Notes: generated by a model not told the origin, from the sequence alone. Positions 16,387-31,300 are shown, numbered from the stretch's first letter. The stretch is DNA of 64,000 nucleotides from Nocardia spumae (GCF_020733635.1 NZ_JAJFZL010000001.1:992001-1056000), one strand, 5' to 3'. A program made the numbers and translations.

Positions 16387-16394
16387 CTCTGGTG

Positions 16395-19300
16395 GTGGGT
16401 TCGGAGTTGAGCGGTTCCGGTCCGGATGAACGACACACCGAAACCCCGGGGGGTTCGTCGCCGTTCCCGCTGACACCCGCGCAGCTCGGTGTCTGGTACG
16501 CGCAGCTGCTCGATCCGCAGACCCCGATCAATATCGCCCAGTACGTCGACGTGCACGGCGACCTCGATATCGCGGTTCTGCAGCAGGTCTCCGTCGACGC
16601 CGCCCGGGAATTCGGATCCACGGTCGTGCGACTCGGCGAACAGGACGGTGAGCCGTATCAGGTCGTCGATCCGCGGCTGCCGGTCGACATCGTCTCGATC
16701 GACCTGCGCGAGGCCGGCGACCCGGTCGCCGCAGCGCACGAGTGGATGCGCGCCGACTACACCGCACCGGTGGACCTGCTGACCGACCGCCTCTTCGCCG
16801 GGGCCGTCCTGCGGGTCGGCGACCGGCGCTGGTTCTGGTATCTGCGGGCCCATCACATCGTGCTCGACGGATTCGGCGCGCTCACCAACACCATGCGAGT
16901 CGCCGAGCGCTACACCGCCGCACTGCGCGGACTCGACCCCGAGCCGGCGAAGGCGGGCAGCCTCGAATCGCTGGTCGAGGGGGAACTCGGCTATCGCGAC
17001 AGCACCCGGTTCGAATCCGACCGGCAGCACTGGGCCGAACGGGTCCGGGATCTGGACGGCACTACCACTCTCAACGGCCGCAGCGCGCCCCGTGCCGCGG
17101 GCAATCTAGTCTACGGCCGCCGACTCCCGGATCGGGTCGTCACCTTGATGAACGACCTCGCCACCGCACACGACTCGTCGGCGGCGGTGGTCCTGCTGGC
17201 GGCCTTCGCGGCCTATCTGGGCCGGCTGACCGGTCGCGACGAGGCCGTGCTGAGCCTGCCGGTCACCGCCCGGACCACCGCGGTCATGCGGCGTTCGGCG
17301 GGGATGCTGTCCAATATCGTGCCGCTGCGGCTGCAGACCGGCGACGCCACCTGGGCGGAGCTGTTGCAGCAGGCCCGGGTCGAGGTCGCCGGGGCGCTGC
17401 GTCATCAGCGTTATCGGCACGAGGACATCCGGCGCGACGCCGGGATGGAAGGTCTGGCCACCCGGCGCGCGCTGTTCGGGCCGCTGGCCAACATCATGCT
17501 GTTCCGCAGCGATCTGACCCTGGGCGACACCGTCGGGCGATACCACGTGCTCTCGACCGGGCCGGTCGAGGATATGAGCCTCAATATCTACTACGGCGAC
17601 AGCGACCGGGTCCACGTCGACTTCGAGGCGAACCCGAACCTCTACGGCACCGACGACATCGCCCGCCATCACGCACGCTTCGTCCGGTTCCTGGAACGGC
17701 TGGTCACGCTGGACCCCGACCGTCCGTTGTCCGCGGTGGCGGTGACCACCGATCTGGAACACGAGGTGAGCCTGCGGATCTGGAACGCCACCGAGGCCGA
17801 TATCGACGAACTGGCCGGTCCGGACGCGACCCTGGTCTCGCTGTTCGAGCGGCAGGTCGCGCGCACGCCCGAGGCGGTGGCCCTGCGCGGCCCGGCTATC
17901 CGCAGCTACGGCGGGTTCGCCGCCGATGTGCATCGGCTCGCCCGGCATCTGATCGCGCGGGGCGCCGGTCCGGAAACCGCGGTGGCACTGCATATTCGAC
18001 GTTCGCCGGAACTGGTGGTCGCGATGTACGCGGTGCTCGCGACGGGAGCGGCCTATGTGCCGCTGGACCCCGACCATCCCGCCGAGCGCATCGGCTACGT
18101 CCTCGACACGGCACGACCGGTCTGCGTGCTGACCACGACTCGCGATCACGGCGCCGGGCCCGATGACTGGATCGATATCGATGAGCTGGAGTTGTCGGCG
18201 CTGCCGTCGGATCCGGTCACCGATGCCGAGCGAATCGCGCCGCTGCGCCCGGCCCATCCGGCCTATGTCATCTTCACCTCGGGATCGACCGGGCGGCCGA
18301 AGGGGGTGGCGGTCTCGCACGCCGCCATCGTCAACCGGCTGGTGTGGATGCAGAGTGCCTACCGGCTTGCCGTCGACGATGTGGTGTTGCAGAAGACACC
18401 GGCGACCTTCGACGTCTCGGTATGGGAGTTCTTCTGGCCGTTGCAGATCGGCGCGAGCCTGGTGCTCGCGGCGCCGGACGCGCACCGCGATCCGGCCCGG
18501 CTGCGCGCGGTGATCGCCGAATACGGCGTCACCACCGTGCATTTCGTTCCGTCCATGCTCGCCGCCCACCTCGCCGGGGCGGGCGCCGATACCGAACCGT
18601 CGTCGCTACGACGGGTTTTCACCTCCGGCGAGGAGTTGCCGGGGCCGCTGGCGCAGCGCATGCTGACCGCCGCTCCCCGGGCGGAGTTGCACAATCTGTA
18701 CGGTCCCACCGAGGCCGCGGTCGATGTCACCGCGCATCGGGTGGGACCGCTCGATACCACCGGGGTGCCGATCGGCGCACCGGTATTCAACACCCGGCTG
18801 TACGTGCTCGACGCACGATTGCGGCCGGTGCCCGTCGGCGTTCCGGGTGAGCTGTATCTGTCGGGGGTTCAGCTCGCCCGGGGCTACGTCGGGAGGCCGG
18901 AGCTGACCGCCGAACGGTTCGTCGCCGATCCGTTCGCGGGCAGTGCCTCCGAGGCCGGTCCCGGTGCGCGGATGTACCGCACCGGTGATCTGGTCCGCTG
19001 GACGGCCGACGGTGAGCTGGAATATCTGGGGCGCACCGACTTCCAGGTGAAACTGCGCGGACTGCGGATCGAACTCGGCGAGATCGAGACGGTGCTGGGC
19101 CTGGTGGCCGGTGTCGCCCGCGCCGTGGTCGTGGTCCGCGACGATGCCGGCACCGGCGCGCAACTGGTGGCCTACCTGGTCGAAACCACTTCCGGTGCGG
19201 TCGATGTCGCGCGGGTGCGCAGTGCGGCCGCCCGCGAACTGCCGGGATATATGGTGCCGGCGGCCTACGTGCTGCTGGAGTCGTTGCCGGTCAACGCCTC

Positions 19301-22300
19301 CGGCAAACTCGACCGCGCCGCGTTGCCCGCGCCCGAACGCAGCGCCGGGACCTATCGCGATCCGGCATCGGTGTCCGAACGGGCGGTCGCCGCCGTCTTC
19401 GCCGAGGTGCTCGGCCGCGAACTGGTCGGGCTCGACGACGACTTCTTCGCGCTGGGCGGCAATTCGCTGATCGCGACCCAGGTGGCCGCACGGCTCAACG
19501 CCGACCTCGGCTGCGGGCTGGGAGTGCGGGAGCTGTTCGAGGCCACCACGGTCGAAGGTCTGGCCGAACTGATCGACCGCGCCTTCGAGACCGACGATAT
19601 GTCCGAGGGTGTGGGACCGATCGCCGGTCCGCGCCCACCGCTGCTGCCGCTGTCACCGGCGCAGCAGCGCATCTGGTTCCTGAATCGCTTGGCCGGCGAC
19701 AGCGCCGACTACAACATGCCGTTCGTGGTCCGGATGCGGGGGGCGGTCGACACCGCGGCTCTGCGCGGCGCCCTCGCCGATGTCGTGGCCCGCCACGAGG
19801 TGCTGCGGACGGTGTTCCCGGCCGACGCCGATGCCATGGCATGCCAGCGCATCCTGCCCGCGGCACAGGTCGGACCGGAGACCTTCGCGGTGGAACCCGT
19901 TGCCGCCGAACAGCTCGACGACGAGCTGGCGCGTTTCGCGACCACGGGATTCGACCTCGCCCGTGAGATTCCGCTGCGGGCGGTGATATTCGACATCAGC
20001 GACTCCGCCGACGACTACGCTCTGGCCGTCGTTCTGCACCACATCGCCGCGGACGGCATGTCGCTGCCGGTGCTGGCGCGCGATGTCGCCGCCGCCTACT
20101 CCGCCCGCCGGTCGGGTGTCGATACCATCGCGCCGGCGCCGGCGGTCCAGTATGCCGATTACGCGCTGTGGCAGCGGGATCGGCTCGGTGATCCCGCCGA
20201 TCCCGAGTCCGCCTCGGCGCGGCAGCTCGCCTACTGGGCGGAGACGCTGGACGGGATACCCGACCAGCTCGACCTGCCCGCGGATCGCCCGCGTCCCGCG
20301 ATCGCCGGTGGCCGGGGCGCGGTGCACCGGTTCGAGCTCGACCCCGAGCTGCATCACGCGGTCACCGAACTCGCCCGTGCCCAGGGTGTTTCGACCTTCA
20401 TGGTGTTGCACGCCGCACTGGCCGCGCTGCTGGCGCGGGTATCGGGCGGCGACGACATCGCCATCGGCACCCCGGTGGCCGGGCGTGGCCATCGCGAACT
20501 CGATGATCTGATAGGCATGTTCGTCAACACGCTGGTGCTGCGGACACGCGTCGCGCCCGACATGCCGTTCACCGATCTGCTGCGCCAGGTGCGGACCGCC
20601 GATCTGGGCGCCTTCGCCCATGCGGATCTGCCCTTCGAGCAGCTGGTCGAGGCCCTGAACCCGGTGCGGTCGCGGGCTCGCCATCCGCTGTTCCAAGTGA
20701 TGCTGGGGGTGGCCGACACTCAGCACGTCGCGGTCGAGTTACCCGGATTGTCCGTGCGGACGAGTACATTGGACACGGGAGTGACCAAGTTCGACCTTCA
20801 ACTCTCGGTCACCGAAAGCTTCGCCGGTGCCGGTCCCGGGGAAGGTCCGGCACCGGCGGGGATCGCGGCGGAGTTCACCTACGCCACAGATCTTTTCGAC
20901 CGGGACACCGTCGTGGGCTACGCCCGCTGGTGGCGGCAGTTGCTCACCGGCGCGGTGGCCGATCCCGCTCGTCCCGTGGGTGAGTTGTCCCTGCTCGACG
21001 AGGTAGAGACGCGGCGCGCGATCGAATCCGGATTCCGTGGTGCCGCGGCGCCGGCCGACGAGGTCCTGAATCTGTTCGAGCGGCAGGTGCGCGCACATCC
21101 CGCCGCCGTGGCCGTGATCGACGGTGACCGGCAGCTCACCTACGCGGAGCTCGCCGCGCGGATCAATCGCCTGGCCCGGCATCTGGTGCGGGCGGGGGTG
21201 GGGCCGGAAGTCCCAGTGGTACTGGGGATGCGCCGGTCCGCGGATCTCGTGATCGCGGCCTATGCGGTACTCGCCGCGGGCGGTGCCTATGTGCCGATCG
21301 ATCCGGACCAGCCGCCGGCCCGGCTGCGGCAGCTGACCGACACCGCCCGGCCGATCTGCATGCTGACCGACGGCGCCGCACCGGAACTGGATCTCGAGCG
21401 GATCGCCATCGATGCGCCCGAGATCGCCGAGTACTCCGGCGCCCCGCTGACCGATGCCGACCGGATCGCCCCGGTGCGGGCGGAGAACACCGCGTATCTC
21501 ATCTTCACCTCGGGGTCCACCGGACTGCCGAAAGGCGTTGCGGTGCAGCGCGGTTCGATGGACAACCAAATCGCCTGGATCACCGCCGAGTACGGGATCG
21601 ACGAGCGGGATGTAGTGCTGTTCAAGACCCCCGCCACCTTCGACGTCTCGGTGTGGGAGCTGTTCGCACCGTTGTGCGCGGGCGCCCGGTTGGTGGTCGC
21701 CGAACCCGACGGTCATCGCGACGCCGCCTATCTCGCCGCTACCATCGCCCGGCACGGGGTGACCGCCACCTCCTTCGTCCCGTCCCAGCTGGCCACCTTC
21801 GCCACCGCGGTGGACCCGGCCGATATCCGGTCGCTGCGTTGTGTTTTCGTCGCGGGCGAAGCACTCAACGGCGCGGTCGTTCGGGCCTTCGCCGCGGTGA
21901 GCGCGGCCGCGGTCCACAACCTGTACGGCCCGACCGAATTCACCGTGCACGCGACGCACGCGCCGGTCGGGGCGGACCGGCAGGGACCCGCACCCATCGG
22001 TAAACCGGTGCGCGACAGCCATGTCCTGGTGCTCGATCGGCACCTGCGACCGGTGCCCGATCTCGTCGTGGGCGAGCTGTATCTGTCCGGTAGCCAGGTG
22101 GCCCGCGGTTACCAGGGGCGCTCCGCGGCCACCGCCGAGCGCTTCGTCGCCGATCCCTTCGGGCCGTTCGGGGCGCGGATGTACCGGACCGGCGATCTGG
22201 TGCGCCGCATGCGGTCCGGGGACCTGGAATATCTGGGCCGCAGCGATTTCCAGGTGAAATTGCGTGGTCAGCGCATCGAGCTCGGTGAGATCGAGGCGGC

Positions 22301-25300
22301 GCTGCTGGCGACGCCGGGGGTCGACGCCGCGGCGGTGCGGGTGTACCACCATCGGACCGGCGACCTGCTGGTGGCCTATGTGGTGTGCGACGGTGAGCCG
22401 CGGGCCCTGGTGGAGGAGCGGCTGCGGGAGTGGCTGCCGTCCTACATGGTGCCGGGGGCCTATGTGGCGCTGGCCGCCCTGCCGCTGACCGCCTCCGGCA
22501 AACTCGACCGCGCCGCCCTGCCCGATCCGGTGCTGGCGGCCAAGACTTTCCGCGCACCGGCCACCGCCGAGGAATCCGCCGTGGCGGAGGTCTTCGGCCG
22601 GATTCTCGGGGTGGAGCGGATCGGGCTCGACGACGACTTCTTCGCCCTCGGCGGCAATTCACTGGTCGCGACGCAGGTGGCGGCTCGGCTGGCCGATGCG
22701 CTGAACCGCGAGGTCGCCGTGCGCGAGCTGTTCGAACATCCGGATGTCGCGAGTCTGGCCCGGCGGCTCCGTGATTCGGCGCCGCGCCGCCGCCGCGCCC
22801 TGACCGCCGGGCCGCGCCCGGAGATCCTGCCGCTGTCCTACGCCCAGCAGCGGATGTGGTTCCGTAACGAGTTCGACTCCGCATCGGCGGTCGACAATCT
22901 CACCACCGCGCTGCGGCTGCAGGGTGAACTCGACTGCCCGGCACTCGCGGCCGCCGTCCACGATGTGCTGGCCCGGCACGAGGCCCTGCGCACCCGCTAT
23001 CCGGCCGCCGACGGCGTGCCGCGGCAGGAGATCCTGAACCCCGACCAGGTGGGGATCGACCTCACGCCGCAGGTGGTGACCGAGGCAGATGTGCCGCGGC
23101 TGCTGCGCGATCTGGCCGCCGAATCCTTCGTGGTGCGAGAGCGGGCGCCGATCCGGATGACCGTGTTGCGCTGCGCCTCCGATCTGCACATCCTGGTCGT
23201 GTCGATCCACCACATCGCCGCCGACGGTTGGTCGATCGCACCGCTGACGCGGGATCTGATGAGCGCCTACGCCGCCCGGACCGCCGGTGCCGCACCGCAG
23301 TGGCTGCCGCTGCCCGTGCAGTACGCGGATTACGCGCTGTGGCAGCGGGCAGTCCTCGGTGCGGAGGACGATCCGGATTCGCCGATCGCCGAGCAGATCC
23401 GGTTCTGGCAGCACGAATTGGCCGGACTGCCGGATGTGCTGGCGCTGCCCGGCGATCGCCCCCGGCCCGCGGTGGCGACGGGACGCGGTGCCCGGTACTC
23501 GTTCGCACTGCCGGCCGAGACGGTCACCGCGCTGCGGGCACAGGCGGAACGGTCCGAGGGCACCTTCTTCATGGCGTTGCACGCGGCCTTCGCGGTGCTG
23601 CTGGCCAAACTGTCCGGTCAGCGCGATATCGCGATCGGCACCCCGGTCGCCGGACGTGGTGAGGCCGCCCTCGACGATCTGGTCGGCATGTTCGTCAACA
23701 CACTGGTGCTGCGCACGGACGTGGCGCCGGAACTGTCGTTCGCGGGACTGCTCGCCGCGGTCCGTGACGGCGACCTGCGTGCCTTCGCCCATCGCGATGT
23801 CCCGTTCGAGCGACTGGTCGAGGTCCTCAACCCGTTGCGCTCGGCGGCCCGGCATCCGCTGTTCCAGGTGATGCTGGATCTGCGCGGTCCCGCGGCCGGT
23901 GAGCCGCGGCTGTCCGGACTGCGGGCCTCGACGATCGAACTGGATTCCGGCACCGCGAAATTCGATCTGCACCTCACCGTCGAGGAGCGGGCCGACGGTG
24001 GAGCGGCGGCCTGCTTCGAGTACGCGACGGACCTGTTCGACGAGCCGGCGATCGCGGCCTACGCCCGTCGGCTGGCCGCGTTGCTCGACACCGTCGCCGC
24101 CCGGCCCGATCAGCCGATCGGGGCCATCGAGCTGCTGTCGGACGAGGAGCGGGCCCAGGCCCTGGTGGTCCGCAACGACACCGCCCACCCGGTCCCGGAG
24201 ACGACCCTGGCCGACCTGTTCGCCGGACAGGCACAGCGCGGTCCCGATGCCGTGGCCCTGCGCTACGAGCAGGCCGAATGGACCTATGCGCAGTTGTCGG
24301 CCCGGGTGAATCGGCTGGCGCGACTGCTGATTTCGATCGGCGTCGGGCCGGGCCGCACGGTGGCCGTCGGTATGCGGCGTTGCGATGAGCTGGTGGTCGC
24401 CCTGTATGCCGTGATCGCCACCGGAGCGGCCTATGTGCCGCTCGATCCGGATCATCCGGTCGACCGGACTCGAGCGGTGCTCGACACCGTCCGGCCGGTC
24501 TGCGTCCTGACCCGCTCCACCGACGGACTCGATATCGATCCGGAGGGTTCGGCGGGACCGGAGGCCGTGCTCGATCTGGATCTCATCGATACCGGCGACT
24601 ACTCGCCCGCTCCGCTGGTCGATGCGGAGCGGTTGTGTCCGTTGCGGTCCGAGCATGTGGCGTATGTGATTTTCACGTCGGGTTCGACGGGTCGTCCGAA
24701 GGGTGTGGCGGTGAGTCACGGGGCGATTGTGAATCGTTTGGTGTGGATGCAGTCGGAGTACTGCTTGGGTGTCGATGATGTGGTGTTGCAGAAGACTCCG
24801 GTGACTTTCGATGTGTCGGTGTGGGAGTTGTTCTGGCCGTTGCAGGTGGGTGCGCGGTTGGTGGTGGCGCGTCCGGACGGCCACCGCGATCCGGCCTACC
24901 TGGCCGAACTGATCCGCGCGGAGCGGGTGTCGGTGCTGCACTTCGTGCCGTCGATGCTGGCGTTGTTCCTGGACTACGCGCGGCCCGGCACCCTGCGGCT
25001 GGTGTTCGCCTCCGGTGAGGCGCTGCCGGTGGACACGGCCCGGCGACTGCGGACCGCGACGGGAGCCCGCCTGCACAATCTGTACGGCCCCACCGAGGCA
25101 GCGGTCGATGTGACCAGCCACGAGGTGACCGACGCCGATACCGTGACCGTGCCGATCGGCCGCCCGGTGTTCAATACCCGGGTCTATGTGCTCGACGCCT
25201 GGCTGCGACCGGTGCCCGCCGGTGTCGCCGGTGAGTTGTACCTGGCCGGAAGGCAACTGGCCCAGGGATACCTCGCTCGCCCCGGCATCACCGCCGAACG

Positions 25301-28300
25301 GTTCGTGGCCGATCCGTTCGGCTCCGGCGAACGGCTCTACCGCACCGGCGATCTCGTGTGCTGGACCGCTCACGGTGAACTCGACTATCTGGGCCGCACC
25401 GACTTCCAGGTCAAGATGCGCGGGTTGCGCATCGAACTCGGGGAGATCGAGGCCGCGCTGACCGCGCAGCCGGATATCGCCCAGGCGGTGGTGGTCGTGC
25501 GCAACGATCCGCACACCGGTGATCGACTGGTCGCCTATCCGATCGCGGCCGAGGACGCCGACCTCGACCTGGACAATGTGAAAGCCGCGCTGGCACAGCG
25601 ACTACCGGCGTACATGTTGCCCGCGGCCTACGTCGTGCTGGACGCGCTCCCGCTCAATGCCTCCGGCAAGCTCGATCGCGCCGGTCTGCCCGATCCGGTC
25701 TGGCGGGCCCGCGAATACCGGGCTCCGGCCACCTCCACCGAGGCGCTGGTCGCGGCTGTCTTCGCCGATCTGCTCGGCGCCGAGCGGGTGGGCCGTGACG
25801 ACGACTTCTTCGATCTCGGCGGCAATTCGCTGCTGGCCACGCGAGTACTCGCGCGGATCAGCGCCGCGCTCGACACCCAGCTGCCGGTGCGGCTGCTGTT
25901 CGAGGCGTCCACGGTGGCCGAACTCGCGGCACAGGCGCAGCGGCGCGCGGGATCCGGTGCCCGGGCGCCGCTCACCGCCCGCCCGCATCCGGAGCGGGTG
26001 CCGCTGTCGGCGGCACAGCGGCGGATCTGGTTCCTCAACCGGTACCGGGCGCAGGAGCGGACCGCGGCGTCGGTCGACCTGATCCCGCTGGCCCTGCGTT
26101 TGCGCGGCGAACTGCGGATCGACGCACTGCGCGCCGCGCTCGCCGATGTGATCGCACGGCACGAAACCCTGCGCACCCGGTATCCCGACACCGCCGACGG
26201 CCCGATCCAGATCGTCGAACCCGCGGCCGGTCATCTTCCGGCATTGTCGCCGGAGCCGGTGGACGAGCAGTTGCTCGACGACCGGGTCGCCGCGCTCTGC
26301 GCCGCCGAATTCGACCTCACCGCCGAAACCGGTTTGCGCACCGCACTGTTCGAGCTGGCGCCCGATCATCATGTGCTGCTGCTGGTACTGCATCACATCT
26401 GCGCCGACGGATTCTCCCTCGGCCCGCTGGCCGGCGATCTCATGACCGCGTACGCCGCCCGCCTGGACGGCGTCGAACCCGAATGGCAGCCGTTGCCGGC
26501 CCAGTACCGGGACTACACGCTGTGGCAGGCCGAGGTGTTCGGCGATCCCGCCGATCCCGAATCGGAGCTGCATCGGCAGCGCGAGTTCTGGCGGGCGCAC
26601 CTGGCCGGACTGCCCGACCAGCTCGCGCTGCCCGCCGATCGGCCGCGGCCCGCGACACCGTCGCACCGGGGCGCCGAGCACCGCATCCAGATCGACTCCG
26701 ATCTGCACAGCGAGCTGGCCGAACTGGCCCGCAAACACGAGACGACGCTGTTCAGCACCGTCCACGCCGCGCTCGCCGTACTGCTCGCGCGGATGTCGGG
26801 CACCGCCGATATCGCGATCGGGACACCGGTCGCCGGACGCGGCGAACCCGCACTCGACCCGATGGTCGGCATGTTCGTCAACACCCTCGTGCTGCGCACC
26901 GAGATCGACAGCCGCGACCATTTCGACGCTGTACTCGATACCGTTCGGGCTCAGGATATTTCGGCGCTGTCGCAGGCCGATGTGCCGTTCGAGCAGATCG
27001 TGGAGATGCTGGCCCCGGCCCGCTCCGGGAATCGGCATCCGCTGTTCCAAGTGGCGCTGACCTTCCAGAACTTCGCACTGCCGGCGATCGAACTGCCGGG
27101 ATTGCAGGTCACCGGCGCCACGGTCGACGCCGCGGCCGCCGAATTCGATCTCCAGTTCACCGTCGTCGAAGCCGTCGACGGCGACGGCCACCTCGGCGGT
27201 ATGACGGTCGACATCACCTACGCCACCGATCTGTTCGACCCGGCCACCATCGCCGATCTGGCCCGCCGCTTCGAACAGGTGCTGGCCGCGGTGAGCCACG
27301 ATCACACCGTCGTCGTGGGCGATATCCAGCTGCTCAGTGCCGAGGAACAGCATCGCGCCCTGCACGAATGGTCGGCGACCGGCGTCGATCACGCCGAAAT
27401 CACCACGATCGCCGAGCGTTTCGAGGCCGTGGTCCGCGCCGATCGGGCGGCGATCGCGGTGCGCGCGGGTGAGACGACCGTCAGCTACGGCGAGCTGTCC
27501 GATCGCGCCAACCGGCTCGCGCGCCGGTTGATCGCCGCCGGTGCGGGACCGGAAAGCCTGGTGGCCGTGGCGCTGCCGCGCACCGCGGATCTGATCGTGG
27601 CCCTGCTCGCGGTCGTCCGCAGCGGCGCCGGATATCTGCCCGTCGACCCGGGGTATCCCGCCGACCGCATCGAATACGTGGTCGCGGACTCGCGGCCGAT
27701 CTGCGCGGTGACCGGTTCGGGCGGCCCGGCGCGCGGCTGGTTCGGCGGGCCGGTGATCGACCTCGACTGCCTGGACTGGGAGGACCTGGACCCGGCGCCG
27801 ATCACCGATGCCGACCGCCGGGCGCCGCTGCGCCCCGACCACACCGCCTACGTCATCTACACCTCCGGCTCCACCGGACGGCCCAAGGGCGTGCAGATTC
27901 CGCACGCGAATGTGCTGTCCCTGCTGGACAATACGCGTGACCTGTTCGGCTTCGACGCCTCCGACGTGTGGACACTGTTCCACAGCTACGCCTTCGATTT
28001 CTCGGTGTGGGAGCTGTGGGGCGCGCTGCTGCACGGCGGCCGCCTGGTCGTGGTCGACTACTTCACCTCCCGCTCGCCGCAGCAGTTCCGGGAGCTGTTG
28101 ATCGCGGAGGGCGTGACCGTCCTCAACCAGACGCCGTCGGCGTTCTACCAGCTGGTCAGCGCCGAGTTGGCGCAACCGCCGGCCGATCATCGGCTGCGAT
28201 ACGTGATCTTCGGTGGTGAGGCGCTCGAGCCGGCGCGGCTGCGGGACTGGTTCTCTCGCTATCCGGACGCGCCGCGACTGGTCAATATGTACGGCATCAC

Positions 28301-31300
28301 CGAGACGACGGTGCACGTCTCGTTCCGCCCGATCGACGCGCGCACCGGCGCGGCCAGTGTCATCGGCGGTGCGCTACCGGGGTTGACCGTACGGTTGCTG
28401 GATTCGCGGCTGCGGCCGGTGCCGGTGGGGGTGCCGGGCGAAATCTATGTCTCCGGCAGGCAACTCGCGCGCGGCTACCTGAGGCGGCCCGGACTGACCG
28501 CCGGGCGGTTCGTCGCCGATCCCTACGGTGCCGCCGGATCGCTGGCCTACCGCTCGGGCGATCTCGCCCGCTGGACCGCGGCCGGTGAACTCGAATATCT
28601 GGGGCGCGCCGACCAGCAGGTCAATCTGCGTGGCTTCCGGGTCGAGCTCGCCGAAATCGAGACCGCGCTGCTGGCCGTGGAGGCCGTGGCGGAGGCGGCG
28701 GTCGTGGTCCGCGCCGACGGGGACGAGGCCCGCATCGTCGGATACGTGGTCGGTTCCGCCGACCTCGATCCGCGCCGGGTGCGCCGGGCCGTGGCGCAGC
28801 GGCTGCCCGAGCACATGGTTCCCGCCGCCGTGGTCGCGGTCGAGCGCATTCCGTTGACCGTCAACGGAAAACTCGATGTGGCGGCCTTGCCCGCACCGGA
28901 GTTCGAGAAGGCGGTGTACCGCAAGCCGGAGACCGCCGCCGAACAGATCGTGGCCGATGTGTTCGCCGAGGTGCTCGGCGATATCGATGCCGAGCGTGCG
29001 GTCGGCGCCGACGACGACTTCTTCGCCCTGGGCGGCAGCTCGCTGGCGGCGGCCAAGGCGGTCGGCCGCCTCGGCGCGGCGCTCGGCGTGACCGTCCCGG
29101 TGCGGATGCTGTTCGAACACCCCCGTGTGCGCGATCTCGCGGTAGCGGCACTGTCCGGCGAGGACCGGCCGGTGCTCGCGGCCGGCGCGCGGCCGCAACG
29201 GTTGCCGCTGTCCCCGGCGCAGCAGCGTATGTGGCTGCTCAACCGGTTCGATCACACCCGGGCCGCCTACAACATTCCACTGGTGCTGCGGATGTCGGGC
29301 GAACTGGATCCGCGCGTGCTCGGCGAGGCGCTGCGCGATGTGGTGCGGCGCCACGAATCCCTGCGGACCGTGTATCCCGATATCGACGGTGCGCCCACAC
29401 AGGTGATCCTGCCCGCCGAACAGGTGCGGTTCGACGGTGCCGTGGTTCCCGTCACCGAGGGTGAGCTGCCGGATCGGATCCGGGAGCTGATCGGCCTCGG
29501 ATTCGACGTCACCGCCGATGTTCCGGTGCGGATGCGGGTGTTCGAACTCGCCGCCGACGACCACGTCCTGGCGGTGGTCCTGCATCACATCTGCGCCGAC
29601 GGCTCCTCGATCGTCCCGTTCGTCGCCGATCTGATGCGCGCCTACGACGCCCGGCTCCGCGATATCCGGCCCGGCTGGTCGCCACTGCCGGTGCAGTACG
29701 CCGACTACGCGCTGTGGCAGCACCGGCTGCTCGGTGCCGAATCCGATGCGGATTCACTGGCGGCCCAGCAGATCTCGTTCTGGCGGCACACGCTGGCCGG
29801 ACTGCCCGATCAGCTGGATCTGCCGACCGATCATCCGCGTCCGGCTCAGCAGAGCCTGCGTGGCCGCCGGGTCGAATTCACCCTGGACGCGGACACCCAC
29901 CGGCGGCTGGCGGCGGTGGGCCGCGCCCACGGTGCGACGGTGTTCATGGTGGTGCACGCGGCCTTCGCGGCCGTGCTGGCCCGGCTCTGCGATACCGGTG
30001 ACATCGCGGTGGGCACCCCGGTGGCCGGCCGCGGCGATGCCGCACTGGACGAGGTCATCGGCATGTTCGTCAACACCGTCGTGCTGCGCACGGTGGTCGA
30101 TGTCGACGCGCCGTTCGAGGTCGTACTGGAGTCGGTGCGCTCCGCCGATATCGCCGCGCTCTCGCATACCGACGTGCCGTTCGAGCGGCTCGTCGAGATC
30201 CTGAATCCGCGGCGTTCGACCGCGCGCCATCCGCTGGTGCAGGTCGGCCTGTCCTTCCAGAACCACGATCGCGCCACCTTGCGACTGCCCGGGCTGACCA
30301 TCACCGAGGTCGAATCCGACAGCGAGACCGCACAATTCGATCTACACCTGTTCGCCGTCGACCAGCACACCGACTCCGGCGCCCCCGCCGGCATCGAGCT
30401 GGCGCTGGGCTACGCGACGGATCTGTTCACCGCCGGTACCGCCGAGCGCATCACCGCGGCACTGGGCCGGATCCTGCACACCGTCGCGGCCACGCCGGAA
30501 ACCCGGATCCGCGATCTGGACCTGCTCGGCGAGCGGGAGACCCGGTTCGTGATCGAGGACGTCAACCGCACTCGGCGGCCCGTGCCGAATCTGACACTGG
30601 CCGATCTGCTCGACGCGCAGGTGGACCGGAGTCCGGCGGCGGTCGCCCTCGTCGACGAAACCGGTTCCGGGCGCGGTGAGATCAGCTATCGCGATCTCGA
30701 TGCCCGGGTCAACCGGCTGGCCCGCCATCTGATCGCACAGGGAGTCGGGCCGGACCGCACGGTGCTGCTGGCGCTGCGCCGGTCGGTGGATCTGGTGGTC
30801 GCGATGTTCGCGGTGGTCAAGGCCGGTGGCACCTACGTCCCGGTGGATCCCGGCCATCCCGCGGATCGCATCGCGCGGATCGTCGAGACCGCGGATCCGA
30901 TCTGCGTGCTCGGCGGCGGCGAGCTGCCGGGATCGCGAGCGGGCATCGAGATCGTCGATCCGGGCGCCGACTACACGCGGTACTCGGGTGCGCCGATCAC
31001 CGCCGCGGAACGGACGATGCCGCTGCGGCCCGCGCATACGGCGTATGTGATCTTCACGTCGGGTTCGACCGGCCGGCCCAAGGGGGTCGCGGTGTCGCAC
31101 CGCGCGGTGGTCAACCAGTTGCTCTGGCTGCGAGCGGAATTCGGAATCGGTGCCGCCGATCGGGCGCTGCTGCGGACGCCGGCCACCTTCGACCTGTCGG
31201 TGTGGGAATTCTGGTCGCCGCTGATCAGCGGTGGCGCGTTGGTCGTCACCGAACCCGGGAGCGAACGTGATCCGGACCGGCTGCGCGCGCTCGTGCGGCA

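Larger units (their letters stand above)
15942..16394 (+). other. 453-bp leader region before the NRPS genes
   Basis: No convincing gene is seen. The region holds two mutually exclusive hairpins (15955-15989), an AT-rich hairpin with a T-run (16049-16070), and a small 32-codon frame at 16126-16224. It is AT-rich around 16035-16075 compared with its surroundings, and the NRPS promoter probably lies here. Confidence 0.6.

Noticed and set aside
16263..16394. Upstream extension of NRPS 1 to ATG 16263
   Set aside because: The added residues do not resemble NRPS sequence, and AGGAGG at 16381-16386 points to the GTG codons at 16392/16395.
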